From: Streptomyces sp. NRRL F-5135
Lineage (GTDB): Bacteria > Actinomycetota > Actinomycetes > Streptomycetales > Streptomycetaceae
NCBI RefSeq assembly: GCF_000719775.1
Contig: NZ_JOHR01000019.1
Location: 1 to 64,000, forward strand
DNA length: 64,000 nucleotides
Reading direction: 5' to 3'
Below the pieces are notes generated by a model, which did no database searches, was not told the DNA's origin, and was given only the letters and a program-made list of their open reading frames with translations. The translations under genes were made by a program, and so were the position numbers. Of this stretch, positions 35,257 to 47,335 are shown one piece after another (the first letter of the stretch is position 1; each line of letters begins with the position of its first letter).

Positions 35257-36078
35257 TCACGGGTCCAGGTCGGCGCCCGCGCGCTCCTCGAAGACGCGCA
35301 TCGCCTTGCTGGTCACCGGCCCCGCCGCGCCCGGGAGTTCACGGCCGTCGACACGGCTGACGGCCTGTACGTCGCGCGTCGAGGAGGTCAGGAAGATCTC
35401 GTCGGCGCGTTCCAGGACGTCCAGCGGCAGGTCGGTCTCCCGGGCGCCGGACCATTCGGCGACGAGCGCCCGGGTGATGCCGTCGAGGCAGCCGGAGGAG
35501 AGCGGCGGTGTGTGCAGTTCGCCGTCGAGGACGACGAAGACGTTGGAGCCGGTGCCCTCGCACAGCCGTCCCACGGTGTTGGCGAACAGCGCCTCGGTCG
35601 CGCCGCGTTCGTGGGCGCGGGCGAGCGCGACGACGTTCTCCGCGTACGACGTGGTCTTCAGGCCGGTGACGGCACCGCGTTCGTTGCGCGTCCAGGGGAC
35701 GGTGATCACGGCGGTGTCGTCCGGGCGGCGTGTGATGGCGGTGACGGCGACGACCAGCGTGGGGCCCTTGTCGCCCCGGTCGGAGCTCAGGGGCGACAGC
35801 CCGCCGGTGTAGGTGATCCGCAGCCTGCCGAGGTCCACGGGGTCGGCCTCCAGGACGGCGGCGCAGGCGCGGCGCACCTCGTCGTGGTCGGGGGCGGGCA
35901 GCCCGAGGCCCCGGGCGGAGCGGGTGAGCCGGTCCAGGTGGCGGGTGAGGGCGAACGGGCGCCCCTGGATGGTCTTGACCGTCTCGAAGACGCCGTCGCC
36001 CACGGTGAGGCCGTGGTCGAACACGGACACCAGGGCTCCCTCGGCGGTCACCAGTCCGCCGTTGACCCAGATCTTCAT
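35257..36078 (-). CDS. pabC: 4-amino-4-deoxychorismate lyase (class IV aminotransferase)
   Basis: A 273-residue PLP enzyme of fold type IV. It begins MKIWVNGG and has the FDHGLTVGDGVFET segment and the PLP Lys in GLKTTSYAENV. Together with the adjacent pabB-like gene it should convert aminodeoxychorismate to p-aminobenzoate for folate. Branched-chain or D-amino acid aminotransferases share this fold, but the neighbour supports PabC. It starts directly after the pabB stop with AAGGA upstream. Confidence 0.9.
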   Translation of the reverse strand: MKIWVNGGLVTAEGALVSVFDHGLTVGDGVFETVKTIQGRPFALTRHLDRLTRSARGLGLPAPDHDEVRRACAAVLEADPVDLGRLRITYTGGLSPLSSDRGDKGPTLVVAVTAITRRPDDTAVITVPWTRNERGAVTGLKTTSYAENVVALARAHERGATEALFANTVGRLCEGTGSNVFVVLDGELHTPPLSSGCLDGITRALVAEWSGARETDLPLDVLERADEIFLTSSTRDVQAVSRVDGRELPGAAGPVTSKAMRVFEERAGADLDP

Positions 36079-37140
36079 CTACGCGGTCCTTCCACTCGCC
36101 TCGTATGCTCCCGACGCTATCGCGAGCAGCCGGGAGGCCTTCAGTTCCGTCTCCTCCCACTCCGCCTCCGGATCGGATCCCCAGGTGATCCCGGCCCCGG
36201 CGCCGAAGCGCAGCACGGGCCGGGCCGCCGTGGCGCGGTCGATCCAGAAGGTGCGGATCCCGACCGCGAGCGCGGCGGTGCCGCGGTCCGCGTCCACCCA
36301 GCCGATGCCGCCGCAGTAGGGGCCGCGCGGGGCCGTCTCCAGCTCTTCGATGATCTTCAGGGCGCTGGACTTGGGGGCGCCGGTGACCGAGCCGGGCGGG
36401 AAGGTGGCGGCCAGCAGTTCGGGCCAGCCGGCCCGGCCGGCGAGCCGCCCCCGTACGGCCGAGACCAGGTGGACGAGGCCGGGGTGGGGCTCGACGGCAC
36501 ACAGGGCGGGCACGGTGACGGATCCGGTGGCGCAGACCCGGCCGAGGTCGTTGCGGACGAGGTCCACGATCATGACGTTCTCGGCGTGGTCCTTGTCCAG
36601 CAGGTCGGCGGCGGTGCGGCCGGTGCCCTTGATGGGGCCGGACTCGACGACGCGGCCGGTGCGGCGGAGGTAGAGCTCGGGCGAGGCGGTGGAGATCTCC
36701 ACGCCGTGCGCCGGCAGCCGGATCGTGCCCGCGTACGGCGCGGGGTTGTCGCGGGCCAGCAGGGCCGTGAGCGCGTCGACGTCGGCCGTCGCGGAGTCCG
36801 GCCCGGGCAGCGGAGCGGACAGCACACGGCAGAGGTTGGCCTGGTAGACCTCGCCCGCCGCGATGTGCTCGCGGATACGGCGTACACCCGCCGTGTACGC
36901 GGCGCGGTCGAGGGAGGACGTCCAGTCACCGGGCCCCGGTCCGCGCCATTGGCCGGGCTCGGGAGCGGGCACCGCGGCGGGCCGCACATCGGCGAAGCGG
37001 GCGCAGGTCAAGCGCCCTTCGAAGTCGGCGGCGACCGCCCAGAAGCCGGTGGAGTCGAGCGCCTCCGGATCATGGGTGACATCCCGCAGACCCGTGGCTA
37101 CGAGGCCGCCGAAACGGGCCAAAGGCGCGAGGTCGTACAC
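36079..37140 (-). CDS. pabB: Aminodeoxychorismate synthase component I (chorismate-binding)
   Basis: A 353-residue chorismate-binding enzyme without a glutaminase domain, so PabA must be encoded elsewhere. Family motifs are GEVYQANLCR, ESGPIKGTGRT, EPHPGLVHLVS and FPPGSVTGAPK, the last carrying the conserved PabB/TrpE loop. The GTG at 37140 lacks a close ribosome binding site; the upstream extension of the frame is Arg-rich and not protein-like. Confidence 0.9.
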   Translation of the reverse strand: MYDLAPLARFGGLVATGLRDVTHDPEALDSTGFWAVAADFEGRLTCARFADVRPAAVPAPEPGQWRGPGPGDWTSSLDRAAYTAGVRRIREHIAAGEVYQANLCRVLSAPLPGPDSATADVDALTALLARDNPAPYAGTIRLPAHGVEISTASPELYLRRTGRVVESGPIKGTGRTAADLLDKDHAENVMIVDLVRNDLGRVCATGSVTVPALCAVEPHPGLVHLVSAVRGRLAGRAGWPELLAATFPPGSVTGAPKSSALKIIEELETAPRGPYCGGIGWVDADRGTAALAVGIRTFWIDRATAARPVLRFGAGAGITWGSDPEAEWEETELKASRLLAIASGAYEASGRTA

Positions 37141-37434
37141 GTTTGCGAGTCTAGTGCCCCTCCCGGCGAGGTTCGCCCGGTCGCGGCACCGGCGCCCCTC
37201 CCGGCGGCGTACACCGCGTCGCGACGGCCGGTGCGCACGCCCCTCACCGGGCAACCCCGCCGGACGCGGCACCCCGCCGGACGCGGGCCCCGGCTCGCCC
37301 CGCCCCTCGGCCGGGCCCGGGCCTGCGGCGAACGCACCGCAGCACGCTGCGGAAACGCGTTTTTGTGCTGGCCCCGGAATCCGCTAGAGTTCAACACGTC
37401 GCCGGGCCGCGCAACTGGACCCGGAAAACGGCAC

Positions 37435-37507
37435 GCGGACGTAGCTCAGTTGGTAGAGCGCAACCTTGCCAAGGTTGAGGTCGCCAGTTCGAACCTGGTC
37501 GTCCGCT
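37435..37507 (+). tRNA. tRNA-Gly (anticodon GCC)
   Basis: A 73-nt cloverleaf. The acceptor stem GCGGACG pairs with CGTCCGC and the discriminator is T. The anticodon loop TTGCCAA between AACC and GGTT arms gives GCC. It is the first gene of a five-tRNA cluster. Confidence 0.97.
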
Positions 37508-37545
37508 CGGACAGTGGGGGATCTTCACGGAGTTCCCGCACTCCT

Positions 37546-37616
37546 GGTGGAGTGGCCGAGAGGCGAGGCAACGGCCTGCAAAGCCGTCTACACGGGTTCA
37601 AATCCCGTCTCCACCT
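37546..37616 (+). tRNA. tRNA-Cys (anticodon GCA)
   Basis: A 71-nt cloverleaf with acceptor GGTGGAG/CTCCACC, the T discriminator required for Cys identity, and the anticodon loop CTGCAAA, giving GCA. The following CCA (37617-37619) is encoded, unlike in the neighbouring tRNA-Val genes. Confidence 0.97.
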
Positions 37617-37620
37617 CCAA

Positions 37621-37692
37621 GGACGATTAGCTCAGCGGGAGAGCGCTTCCCTGACACGGAAGAGGTCACTGGTTCAATCCCAGTATCGTCCA
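37621..37692 (+). tRNA. tRNA-Val (anticodon GAC), copy 1
   Basis: A 72-nt cloverleaf with acceptor GGACGAT/ATCGTCC, discriminator A, and anticodon loop CTGACAC, giving GAC. It starts almost directly after tRNA-Cys. Its body matches copies 2 and 3, but the acceptor stem differs by compensating base-pair changes. Confidence 0.97.
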
Positions 37693-37720
37693 CTGAATCC
37701 TGGATCCGTCCGGATTCCCC

Positions 37721-37792
37721 GCGCGATTAGCTCAGCGGGAGAGCGCTTCCCTGACACGGAAGAGGTCACTGGTTCAATCCCAGTATCGCGCA
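37721..37792 (+). tRNA. tRNA-Val (anticodon GAC), copy 2
   Basis: A 72-nt gene with acceptor GCGCGAT/ATCGCGC and the same body and anticodon loop as copy 1. Confidence 0.97.
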
Positions 37793-37822
37793 CGCGGCAC
37801 ACGCACCAACGCAGGTTCACCT

Positions 37823-37894
37823 GCGCGATTAGCTCAGCGGGAGAGCGCTTCCCTGACACGGAAGAGGTCACTGGTTCAATCCCAGTATCGCGCA
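37823..37894 (+). tRNA. tRNA-Val (anticodon GAC), copy 3
   Basis: A 72-nt gene identical to copy 2, including acceptor GCGCGAT/ATCGCGC. It is the last tRNA before a strong terminator. Confidence 0.97.
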
Positions 37895-37903
37895 CTTGTG
37901 GGG

Positions 37904-37933
37904 AGCCCCCGGTCGGATCATCGACCGGGGGCT
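37904..37933 (+). terminator. Rho-independent terminator of the tRNA cluster
   Basis: A perfect 12-bp stem (37904-37915 with 37922-37933), a 6-nt loop, and a T-rich tail (TCTTCT) starting 9 nt after the last tRNA. It is the most classical terminator in the window. Confidence 0.92.
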
Positions 37934-37989
37934 TCTTCTGTGGCCGGTGACCAGGGGGGCGGTGGGACCGACGGGGCGGGCACGCGAAA

Positions 37990-38019
37990 CGGCCGGTCAG
38001 CTCCCCAGCTGACCGGCCG
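37990..38019. terminator. Second hairpin, facing the leftward small gene
   Basis: A perfect 13-bp stem (37990-38002 with 38007-38019) with loop CCCC. It lies 89 nt beyond the stop of the leftward small membrane protein and would also back up the tRNA terminator. Confidence 0.65.
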
Positions 38020-38107
38020 ATCACTGCCGTCCGCCGCACCCCCGTCCCCACGGGGTTTTGGCCGGATGTCCCCGACCCGGGCCGCTCTCCCGGGTCCGGG
38101 GCGCCGC

Positions 38108-38314
38108 TCAGCGCCCCAGCATCACGCCCACGGACGACGCCTGTGTCACCACTGCCTCCCAGCCGCCGAAGGCGACCACGAGCAGTGCCGCCAGGGGGAG
38201 GACCATCGCCGTCGCCACCAGCGGGTGGCGCCTGCCGGACGGGCGGGCGGCGAACGCGGCGAACGCCCTGCGCCCCCGTGTCCGGATCATCGCCCGCGCT
38301 GCCGTGTCCGCCAT
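38108..38314 (-). CDS. Small hypothetical membrane protein
   Basis: A 68-residue protein with a basic N-terminal half and one hydrophobic helix (about residues 32-53). The ATG at 38314 follows GGGAGAGGG, a strong ribosome binding site that supports expression. I do not recognise the family. Confidence 0.65.
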   Translation of the reverse strand: MADTAARAMIRTRGRRAFAAFAARPSGRRHPLVATAMVLPLAALLVVAFGGWEAVVTQASSVGVMLGR

Positions 38315-38500
38315 GTCCCTCTCCCTGTCCGTTCAGGAGCGGCGGGTGTCGACCTCGGGGGACGAGTGCTGCACCCGCCGCATGGCCCCAACACTAGGGA
38401 CCGGGCGGACGTACGGCGTCATGCCCGCGTACCGATTGCCGGGCCTCCCGGAGGATGACGCGCGCCCCCGGGACGTACTCCCCTGGGTGGAGAGCGGGTC

Positions 38501-38761
38501 CTAGGCCTGGGGGGATTCCCTGAGAGGGGGACGCTGCGACGGCGCGTCCACGGGCGCCGGCTGCTCGACCAGCGCGAGCACCCGGCTCGCCATGAAACGC
38601 GCCGTCCTGACCACCGCCCCGCTACGGGTGACTTCGCTCACTTCCACCACGCCACGGCGCACGGCCGTCTCCACCCGGCGGCCCGCCCTGCTCGCCACCA
38701 CTTCGTACGTACGCGTCGTGTCCCCAGCGTCCACGACTATCTCCACACGGTCACCCTTCAC
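38501..38761 (-). CDS. Conserved hypothetical protein
   Basis: An 86-residue basic, beta-rich protein with regular alternation of charged and valine residues (GDRVEIVVDAGD, EVSEVTRSG) and a Pro-rich tail. The GTG at 38761 follows AGGGGG by 8 nt; the open frame continues to 38869, but that part looks non-coding. No function can be assigned. It is divergent from the kinase gene. Confidence 0.7.
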   Translation of the reverse strand: MKGDRVEIVVDAGDTTRTYEVVASRAGRRVETAVRRGVVEVSEVTRSGAVVRTARFMASRVLALVEQPAPVDAPSQRPPLRESPQA

Positions 38762-38972
38762 GATCCAATCCCCCTTCTGTACCGGATCTTTGGGATCTCG
38801 CACGGGGCGGGGACCCGGGATCGTTCCGCCCACGGCCCCGCCCCCCTGACCACTCCTCAAGTTTCCCACCCGGCACTGACAATCGGTCGGTCCGCGAGGG
38901 CGCGGCCTATGAGCGCACCGGGGTGCGGGTACGTAAGCTGTGCCACGTCACACGGACGACCGGGCAGCGGGG

Positions 38973-40190
38973 ATGGACATGGCGATGATGCGGCTCCGGC
39001 GCGAGGACCCGCGTGTCGTCGGCTCGTTCAGGCTGCACCGGCGGCTGGGCGCGGGCGGCATGGGTGTGGTCTACCTGGGTTCCGACCGGCGGGGCCAGCG
39101 CGTCGCGCTGAAGGTGATCCGGCCGGATCTGGCCGAGGACCAGGAGTTCCGGTCGCGGTTCGCCCGTGAGGTGTCCGCCGCCCGGCGGATCCGGGGAGGC
39201 TGTACGGCGCGGCTCGTGGCCGCCGATCTCGAAGCGGACCGGCCGTGGTTCGCCACCCAGTACGTTCCCGGGCCCTCGCTGCACGACAAGGTCAACGAGG
39301 AGGGCCCGCTCACCGCGGCCGAGGTGGCATCGGTGGGTGCCGCGCTGTCCGAGGGTCTGGTGGCCGTGCACGAGGCGGGGGTCGTGCACCGCGACCTCAA
39401 GCCGTCGAACATCCTGCTCTCCCCCAAGGGACCGCGCATCATCGACTTCGGCATCGCCTGGGCGACCGGCGCGAGCACGCTGACGCACGTGGGCACGGCC
39501 GTCGGCTCGCCCGGGTTCCTGGCCCCCGAGCAGGTGCGCGGCGCGGCGGTCACGCCCGCGACGGACGTGTTCTCGCTGGGCGCGACGCTGGCGTACGCGG
39601 CCACCGCCGATTCGCCGTTCGGGCACGGCAGTTCCGAGGTCATGCTCTACCGGGTGGTGCACGAGGAGGCCCAGCTGTACGGGGTGCCGGACGCCCTCGC
39701 GCCGCTGGTGCGGGCCTGTCTGGCGAAGGACCCGGAGGAGCGGCCCAGCACGCTCCAGCTGTCCATGCGGCTCAAGGAGATCGCGGCGCGGGAGGCGCAG
39801 GGGCTGTCCGACAGCCGGCCGTTCGTCCGGCGGGCCCGGGAGGGGCAGGAGCCACCGGCGCCCCGGCTGACCGAGCGGTACACGGAACGCGCCGCCGAGC
39901 GCATGTCCGACCGCGGCTCCGTCGGCCCCCCCGGCCGGGCTCCGGGCGGCCAGGCCTCCCGGTCCGCCGGTCCCCCACGCGGTACGGGCTCCTCCGCCCG
40001 GCCCGGTGGCGCACGGGCCCCGCGGCCCCGTGGCGGCTCGCCCACCGGAGGGAGCAGGCGGACCGGCGCGCGGCCCTCGTCCTCCGGACTCAGACCGGCC
40101 AATCCGCGCCTGCTGCGGCAGCGGCTGATCGTCTTCGTCGTGGTGACGCTGATCGTGGCACTGGGGATCGCGGCGGCCCAGCAGCTCTGA
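38973..40190 (+). CDS. Serine/threonine protein kinase (PknB-like)
   Basis: A 405-residue Hanks-type kinase. Visible are the glycine loop GAGGMGVVY, the ATP lysine in VALKVI, the catalytic HRDLKPSN, the DFG motif in IIDFGIAW and the GSPGFLAPEQ loop. About 100 Pro/Arg/Gly-rich residues follow, then one C-terminal membrane helix (about 380-400) with only a few residues beyond it. There is no PASTA or other extracellular sensor. The start could be ATG at 38973 or 38979; an upstream GTG at 38940 is less likely. Confidence 0.92.
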   Translation: MDMAMMRLRREDPRVVGSFRLHRRLGAGGMGVVYLGSDRRGQRVALKVIRPDLAEDQEFRSRFAREVSAARRIRGGCTARLVAADLEADRPWFATQYVPGPSLHDKVNEEGPLTAAEVASVGAALSEGLVAVHEAGVVHRDLKPSNILLSPKGPRIIDFGIAWATGASTLTHVGTAVGSPGFLAPEQVRGAAVTPATDVFSLGATLAYAATADSPFGHGSSEVMLYRVVHEEAQLYGVPDALAPLVRACLAKDPEERPSTLQLSMRLKEIAAREAQGLSDSRPFVRRAREGQEPPAPRLTERYTERAAERMSDRGSVGPPGRAPGGQASRSAGPPRGTGSSARPGGARAPRPRGGSPTGGSRRTGARPSSSGLRPANPRLLRQRLIVFVVVTLIVALGIAAAQQL

Positions 40191-40231
40191 GGGGTCCTTT
40201 CACTGTGCCCGCCCCGTGGCCGGCGGGCCCG

Positions 40232-41050
40232 TCAGCTCTCCGGGCGGCCCGCCGTGACCGCGTAGAAGGCGACGGCCGCGGCGGCACCGACGTTCAGCGA
40301 GTCCACCCCGTGTGCCATGGGGATCCGGACCCGGGTGTCGGCCGCGTCGAGCGCCCGCCGGGACAGCCCGTCGCCCTCCGCGCCCAGCATCAGCGCGACC
40401 CGTTCCATCCGGTGCGGCGCGACGGTGTCCATCGGCACCGCCGCCGCGTCCGGGGTGAGGGCCAGCAGCCGGAAACCCGCTTCCCGCACGGCCTCCAGCG
40501 CGGTCGGCCAACCGTCGAGACGGGCGTACGGGACGGCGAAGACCGCGCCCATGGAGACCTTCACCGAACGCCGGTAGAGCGGATCGGCGCAGTCCGGGGA
40601 GAGCAGGACCGCGTCCATCCCGAGCGCGGCGGCGCTGCGGAAGATCGCGCCGATGTTGGTGTGGTCGTTGACCGCCTCCATCACCGCGACGCGGCGGGCC
40701 GTACGCAGCACCTCGGCCGTCGTCGGCAGCGGTTTACGGCCCATGGAGGCCAGGGCGCCCCGGTGCACGTGGTAGCCGGTCACCCGCTCGGCGAGCCGGG
40801 GCTCGACCACGTACACCGGTGCCCCGGCGGACTCGATGACGTCCCGCATCGCGTCCGCCCACTTGGCCGACAGCAGCATGGACCGCATCGCGTACCCGGC
40901 CTGCCCGGCACGGCGGATGACCTTCTCGCCCTCGGCGATGAACAGGCCCTCGGCCGGTTCCCGCCGACGGCGCAGTTCCACGTCGGTCAGGCCGGTGTAG
41001 TCCCGCAGGCGCGGGTCGTCGGGGTCGTCGACGGTGATGAGGTCAGCCAC
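40232..41050 (-). CDS. TrmH/SpoU-family RNA 2'-O-methyltransferase
   Basis: A 272-residue SPOUT methylase that uses SAM to methylate ribose in rRNA or tRNA. The three knot motifs are NDHTNIGAIFRSAAALG, LMLGAEGDGLS and IPMAHGVDSLNVG. An N-terminal substrate-recognition domain is present. The target base cannot be told from sequence. The GTG start overlaps the end of the upstream cysG-like gene by 8 nt. Confidence 0.92.
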   Translation of the reverse strand: MADLITVDDPDDPRLRDYTGLTDVELRRRREPAEGLFIAEGEKVIRRAGQAGYAMRSMLLSAKWADAMRDVIESAGAPVYVVEPRLAERVTGYHVHRGALASMGRKPLPTTAEVLRTARRVAVMEAVNDHTNIGAIFRSAAALGMDAVLLSPDCADPLYRRSVKVSMGAVFAVPYARLDGWPTALEAVREAGFRLLALTPDAAAVPMDTVAPHRMERVALMLGAEGDGLSRRALDAADTRVRIPMAHGVDSLNVGAAAAVAFYAVTAGRPES

Positions 41051-42377
41051 GGCCGGGCGCCGCCCCCGTCGGGTCCGCGTCGGCCGGGGCGGGGACCGCG
41101 CCGGCCGCGGTGCGCGGCGCGCCGGCCGTGGCGACCCGGGTATCGGCCGCCACGGCCACCACGTCCCCGATGACGATGACGGCGGGCGGCCGTACCTGTT
41201 CGGCCCTGGCCCGCTCCCCCACCGTCGCGAGCGTCGCGTCCACCCTGCGCTGGGCGGCCGTGGTGCCCTCCTGGACCAGGGCGACGGGTGTCCCGGGGTC
41301 CTTGCCGTGCGCGACGAGCGCCTCGGCGATGGCGCCGATCTTGTCGACGGCCATCAGCAGCACGAGCGTGCCGCGGAGCCGGGCCAGCGCCGCCCAGTCC
41401 ACCAGGGAACGGTCGTCGTCCGGCGTGACATGACCGCTGACGACGGTGAACTCGTGGGCCACCCCCCGGTGGGTGACGGGGATCCCGGCGGCGCCGGGCA
41501 CGCTGATGGAGCTGGAGATGCCGGGCACCACCGTGCACGGGACGCCCGCCCGGGCGAGCGCCTGCGCCTCCTCCATGCCGCGCCCGAACACGAACGGGTC
41601 GCCGCCCTTGAGCCGTACGACCGCCTTGCCCGCCCTGGCGTGCTCGATCAGCGCCTCGTTGATGGCCTCCTGGGCCATGGCGCGGCCGTACGGGATCTTC
41701 GCCGCGTCGATCACCTCGACGTGCGGCGGCAGTTCGTCCAGCAGGTCGCGCGGGCCCAGCCGGTCGGCGATCACGACATCGGCCTCGGCCAGGAGCCGCC
41801 GGCCGCGCACGGTGATCAGGTCGGGGTCGCCGGGGCCGCCGCCGACGAGGGCGACGCCGGGGGTGCGGGTGCGGTGCTGGGGGGCGGCGAGGGTGCCTTC
41901 GCGCAGTCCATCGACGATGGCGTCCCGTACGGCGGCGGAGCGGCGCGGGTCGCGGCCGGTGAGCACGGCGACCGTGACGCCCTCGTCCCGGCCGGTGGCC
42001 GGGGTCCAGGCGGTAGCGGCGTCCGCGTCGTCACTGCGGACGCACCAGACGCGGCCGCGCTCGGCCTCGGCGGAGGCGGCGCGGTTGGCCTCGGGGTCGC
42101 TGGAGGCGACGAGGACGTACCAGGCGCCGTCGAGATCGCCTTCCTGGTAGCGCCGGCGCTCCCAGCGGATCTCCCCGCTTGTCGCCATGGCCTCGACGGA
42201 GGGCGTCGCGGACGGCGAGACCAGCAGGACGTCCGCGCCGGCCGCGATGAGCGCGGGCAGCCTGCGCTGGGCGACCTGACCGCCGCCGAGGACGACGACG
42301 CGCCGTCCGGCGAGGCGGAGTCCTACGGGGTAGGCGGGGTGCGTCGTCTGCGCGGCGCGGTCGGCGTGCTCGGCCAT
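41043..42377 (-). CDS. Siroheme synthase-like uroporphyrinogen-III C-methyltransferase (CobA/CysG)
   Basis: A 444-residue two-part enzyme. The N-terminal about 150 residues have a Rossmann fold (VVVLGGGQVAQRRLPAL) typical of the precorrin-2 dehydrogenase/ferrochelatase part of CysG. The C-terminal part is the SAM-dependent SUMT, with VGGGPGDPDLITVRG, VVRLKGGDPFVFGRG and the VVPGISSSISVPG segment. The product precorrin-2 feeds both siroheme and B12. The C-terminal tail is Ala/Pro-rich. It lies upstream of the methylase gene and downstream of the BluB-CobT gene. Confidence 0.92.
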   Translation of the reverse strand: MAEHADRAAQTTHPAYPVGLRLAGRRVVVLGGGQVAQRRLPALIAAGADVLLVSPSATPSVEAMATSGEIRWERRRYQEGDLDGAWYVLVASSDPEANRAASAEAERGRVWCVRSDDADAATAWTPATGRDEGVTVAVLTGRDPRRSAAVRDAIVDGLREGTLAAPQHRTRTPGVALVGGGPGDPDLITVRGRRLLAEADVVIADRLGPRDLLDELPPHVEVIDAAKIPYGRAMAQEAINEALIEHARAGKAVVRLKGGDPFVFGRGMEEAQALARAGVPCTVVPGISSSISVPGAAGIPVTHRGVAHEFTVVSGHVTPDDDRSLVDWAALARLRGTLVLLMAVDKIGAIAEALVAHGKDPGTPVALVQEGTTAAQRRVDATLATVGERARAEQVRPPAVIVIGDVVAVAADTRVATAGAPRTAAGAVPAPADADPTGAAPGRG

Positions 42378-42930
42378 ATCGGTAGGGGCTCCTCGGACAG
42401 CGGGCGGGTAGTGCGGCGCGGGCGTGCGGTGCGCATCGCGCCGGGCGCGTTGCGCGGTGCGGCCGGGCGCGGAACACAGGCTGCCGGCCGCGGGCCGCTG
42501 CGTCGGTGAAGCGGCTGGTGGGGGCGGGTGGCCCGGGGATCAGCTTACGGGGCGGCGGCGCCGCGGGGGTGCGCCCACCACGCCCTGTTCCGGCTGTTCG
42601 GGCCCTTCCTCGGGCGCGCCACCGCGGCAGGCGCCGCGCCGCGCCCGCTCCGGCGCGTCCGGTCCGGCATGTCCGGTCCGGCGTGTCCGGTCCGGCGTGT
42701 CCGGTCCGGCGTGTCCGGTCCGCTCGAGGACGTGCCCGGGGCCGGGCGGGTACGGGGCGGAGGTCCGTTCCCGTGTACCAGGGGGCGGAGCCGGGTGCGG
42801 ACGGCCGTCGGGCCCGTCCGTGGGCTCACGGCCGATCCCACGGCTCCGTGTGCCCGGCGCCCGGACCCGGGAGGGGCGGCCTCGCCGCCGGGCCCGTGGA
42901 TGCGCGGAGGCCTGACGGGGAAGCGGCCCG
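42378..42930. other. Intergenic region between CysG-like and BluB-CobT genes
   Basis: This 553-bp gap has no convincing gene; open frames on the plus strand here are low-complexity Arg/Pro/Gly products. It contains a 14-bp tandem repeat (listed separately). I found no B12 box. Confidence 0.5.
42657..42723. repeat. 14-bp tandem repeat, 4.7 copies
   Basis: The unit GTCCGGTCCGGCGT recurs four times without gaps from 42657, with one base change in the first copy (CAT for CGT), plus a partial fifth copy ending at 42723. Each unit contains two overlapping GTCCGG-like elements. It lies in the non-coding gap upstream of the cysG-like gene. Confidence 0.85.
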
Positions 42931-46992
<4,062 letters not shown>

Positions 46993-47335
46993 GCGTACCC
47001 CTCGCCCATTGGTTGTGCTCCTTCAGCCCTTCGACCGGGCGCCCGCGCCGTGGCGCTCGCGGCGCCCGTCGAGAACAACGAGCGTCGGCGCCACGCGGCA
47101 CGAATGGCCCGCGGTCGTCCACGAATTCTCGCGGTTTCACGCGGGCTTGCACAGCCGTGGCGGGAGGTCCGTCCCGGCTGTGTGGACTGCGCCACGTCGA
47201 CGCGTCCCCCGGTCCTCGTCGTACCACAGGGGGCCCAAAACAGTCCCCTTTTCCGGACATTGACGAACGAAACGACGAACGCCCGGCTGCCGTACAACGA
47301 TCGGCCAGCCTACCTCGCGCCAGGCGGAACGCGGG
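46993..47335. other. Intergenic region between cobL and BluB-CobT gene
   Basis: This 343-bp gap holds the promoter region of the BluB-CobT gene and the 3' end of cobL. A hairpin with 8-bp arms (47150-47157 with 47175-47182) is visible. A stretch near 47230-47290 is richer in A/T and may contain a promoter. I looked for the conserved B12 box of cobalamin riboswitches and did not see one. Confidence 0.5.

Noticed and set aside
42657..42723. CRISPR-like array
   Set aside because: Repeats are directly adjacent with no spacers and no cas genes are present.
46993..47335. Cobalamin riboswitch upstream of bluB-cobT
   Set aside because: No B12 box on the minus strand.
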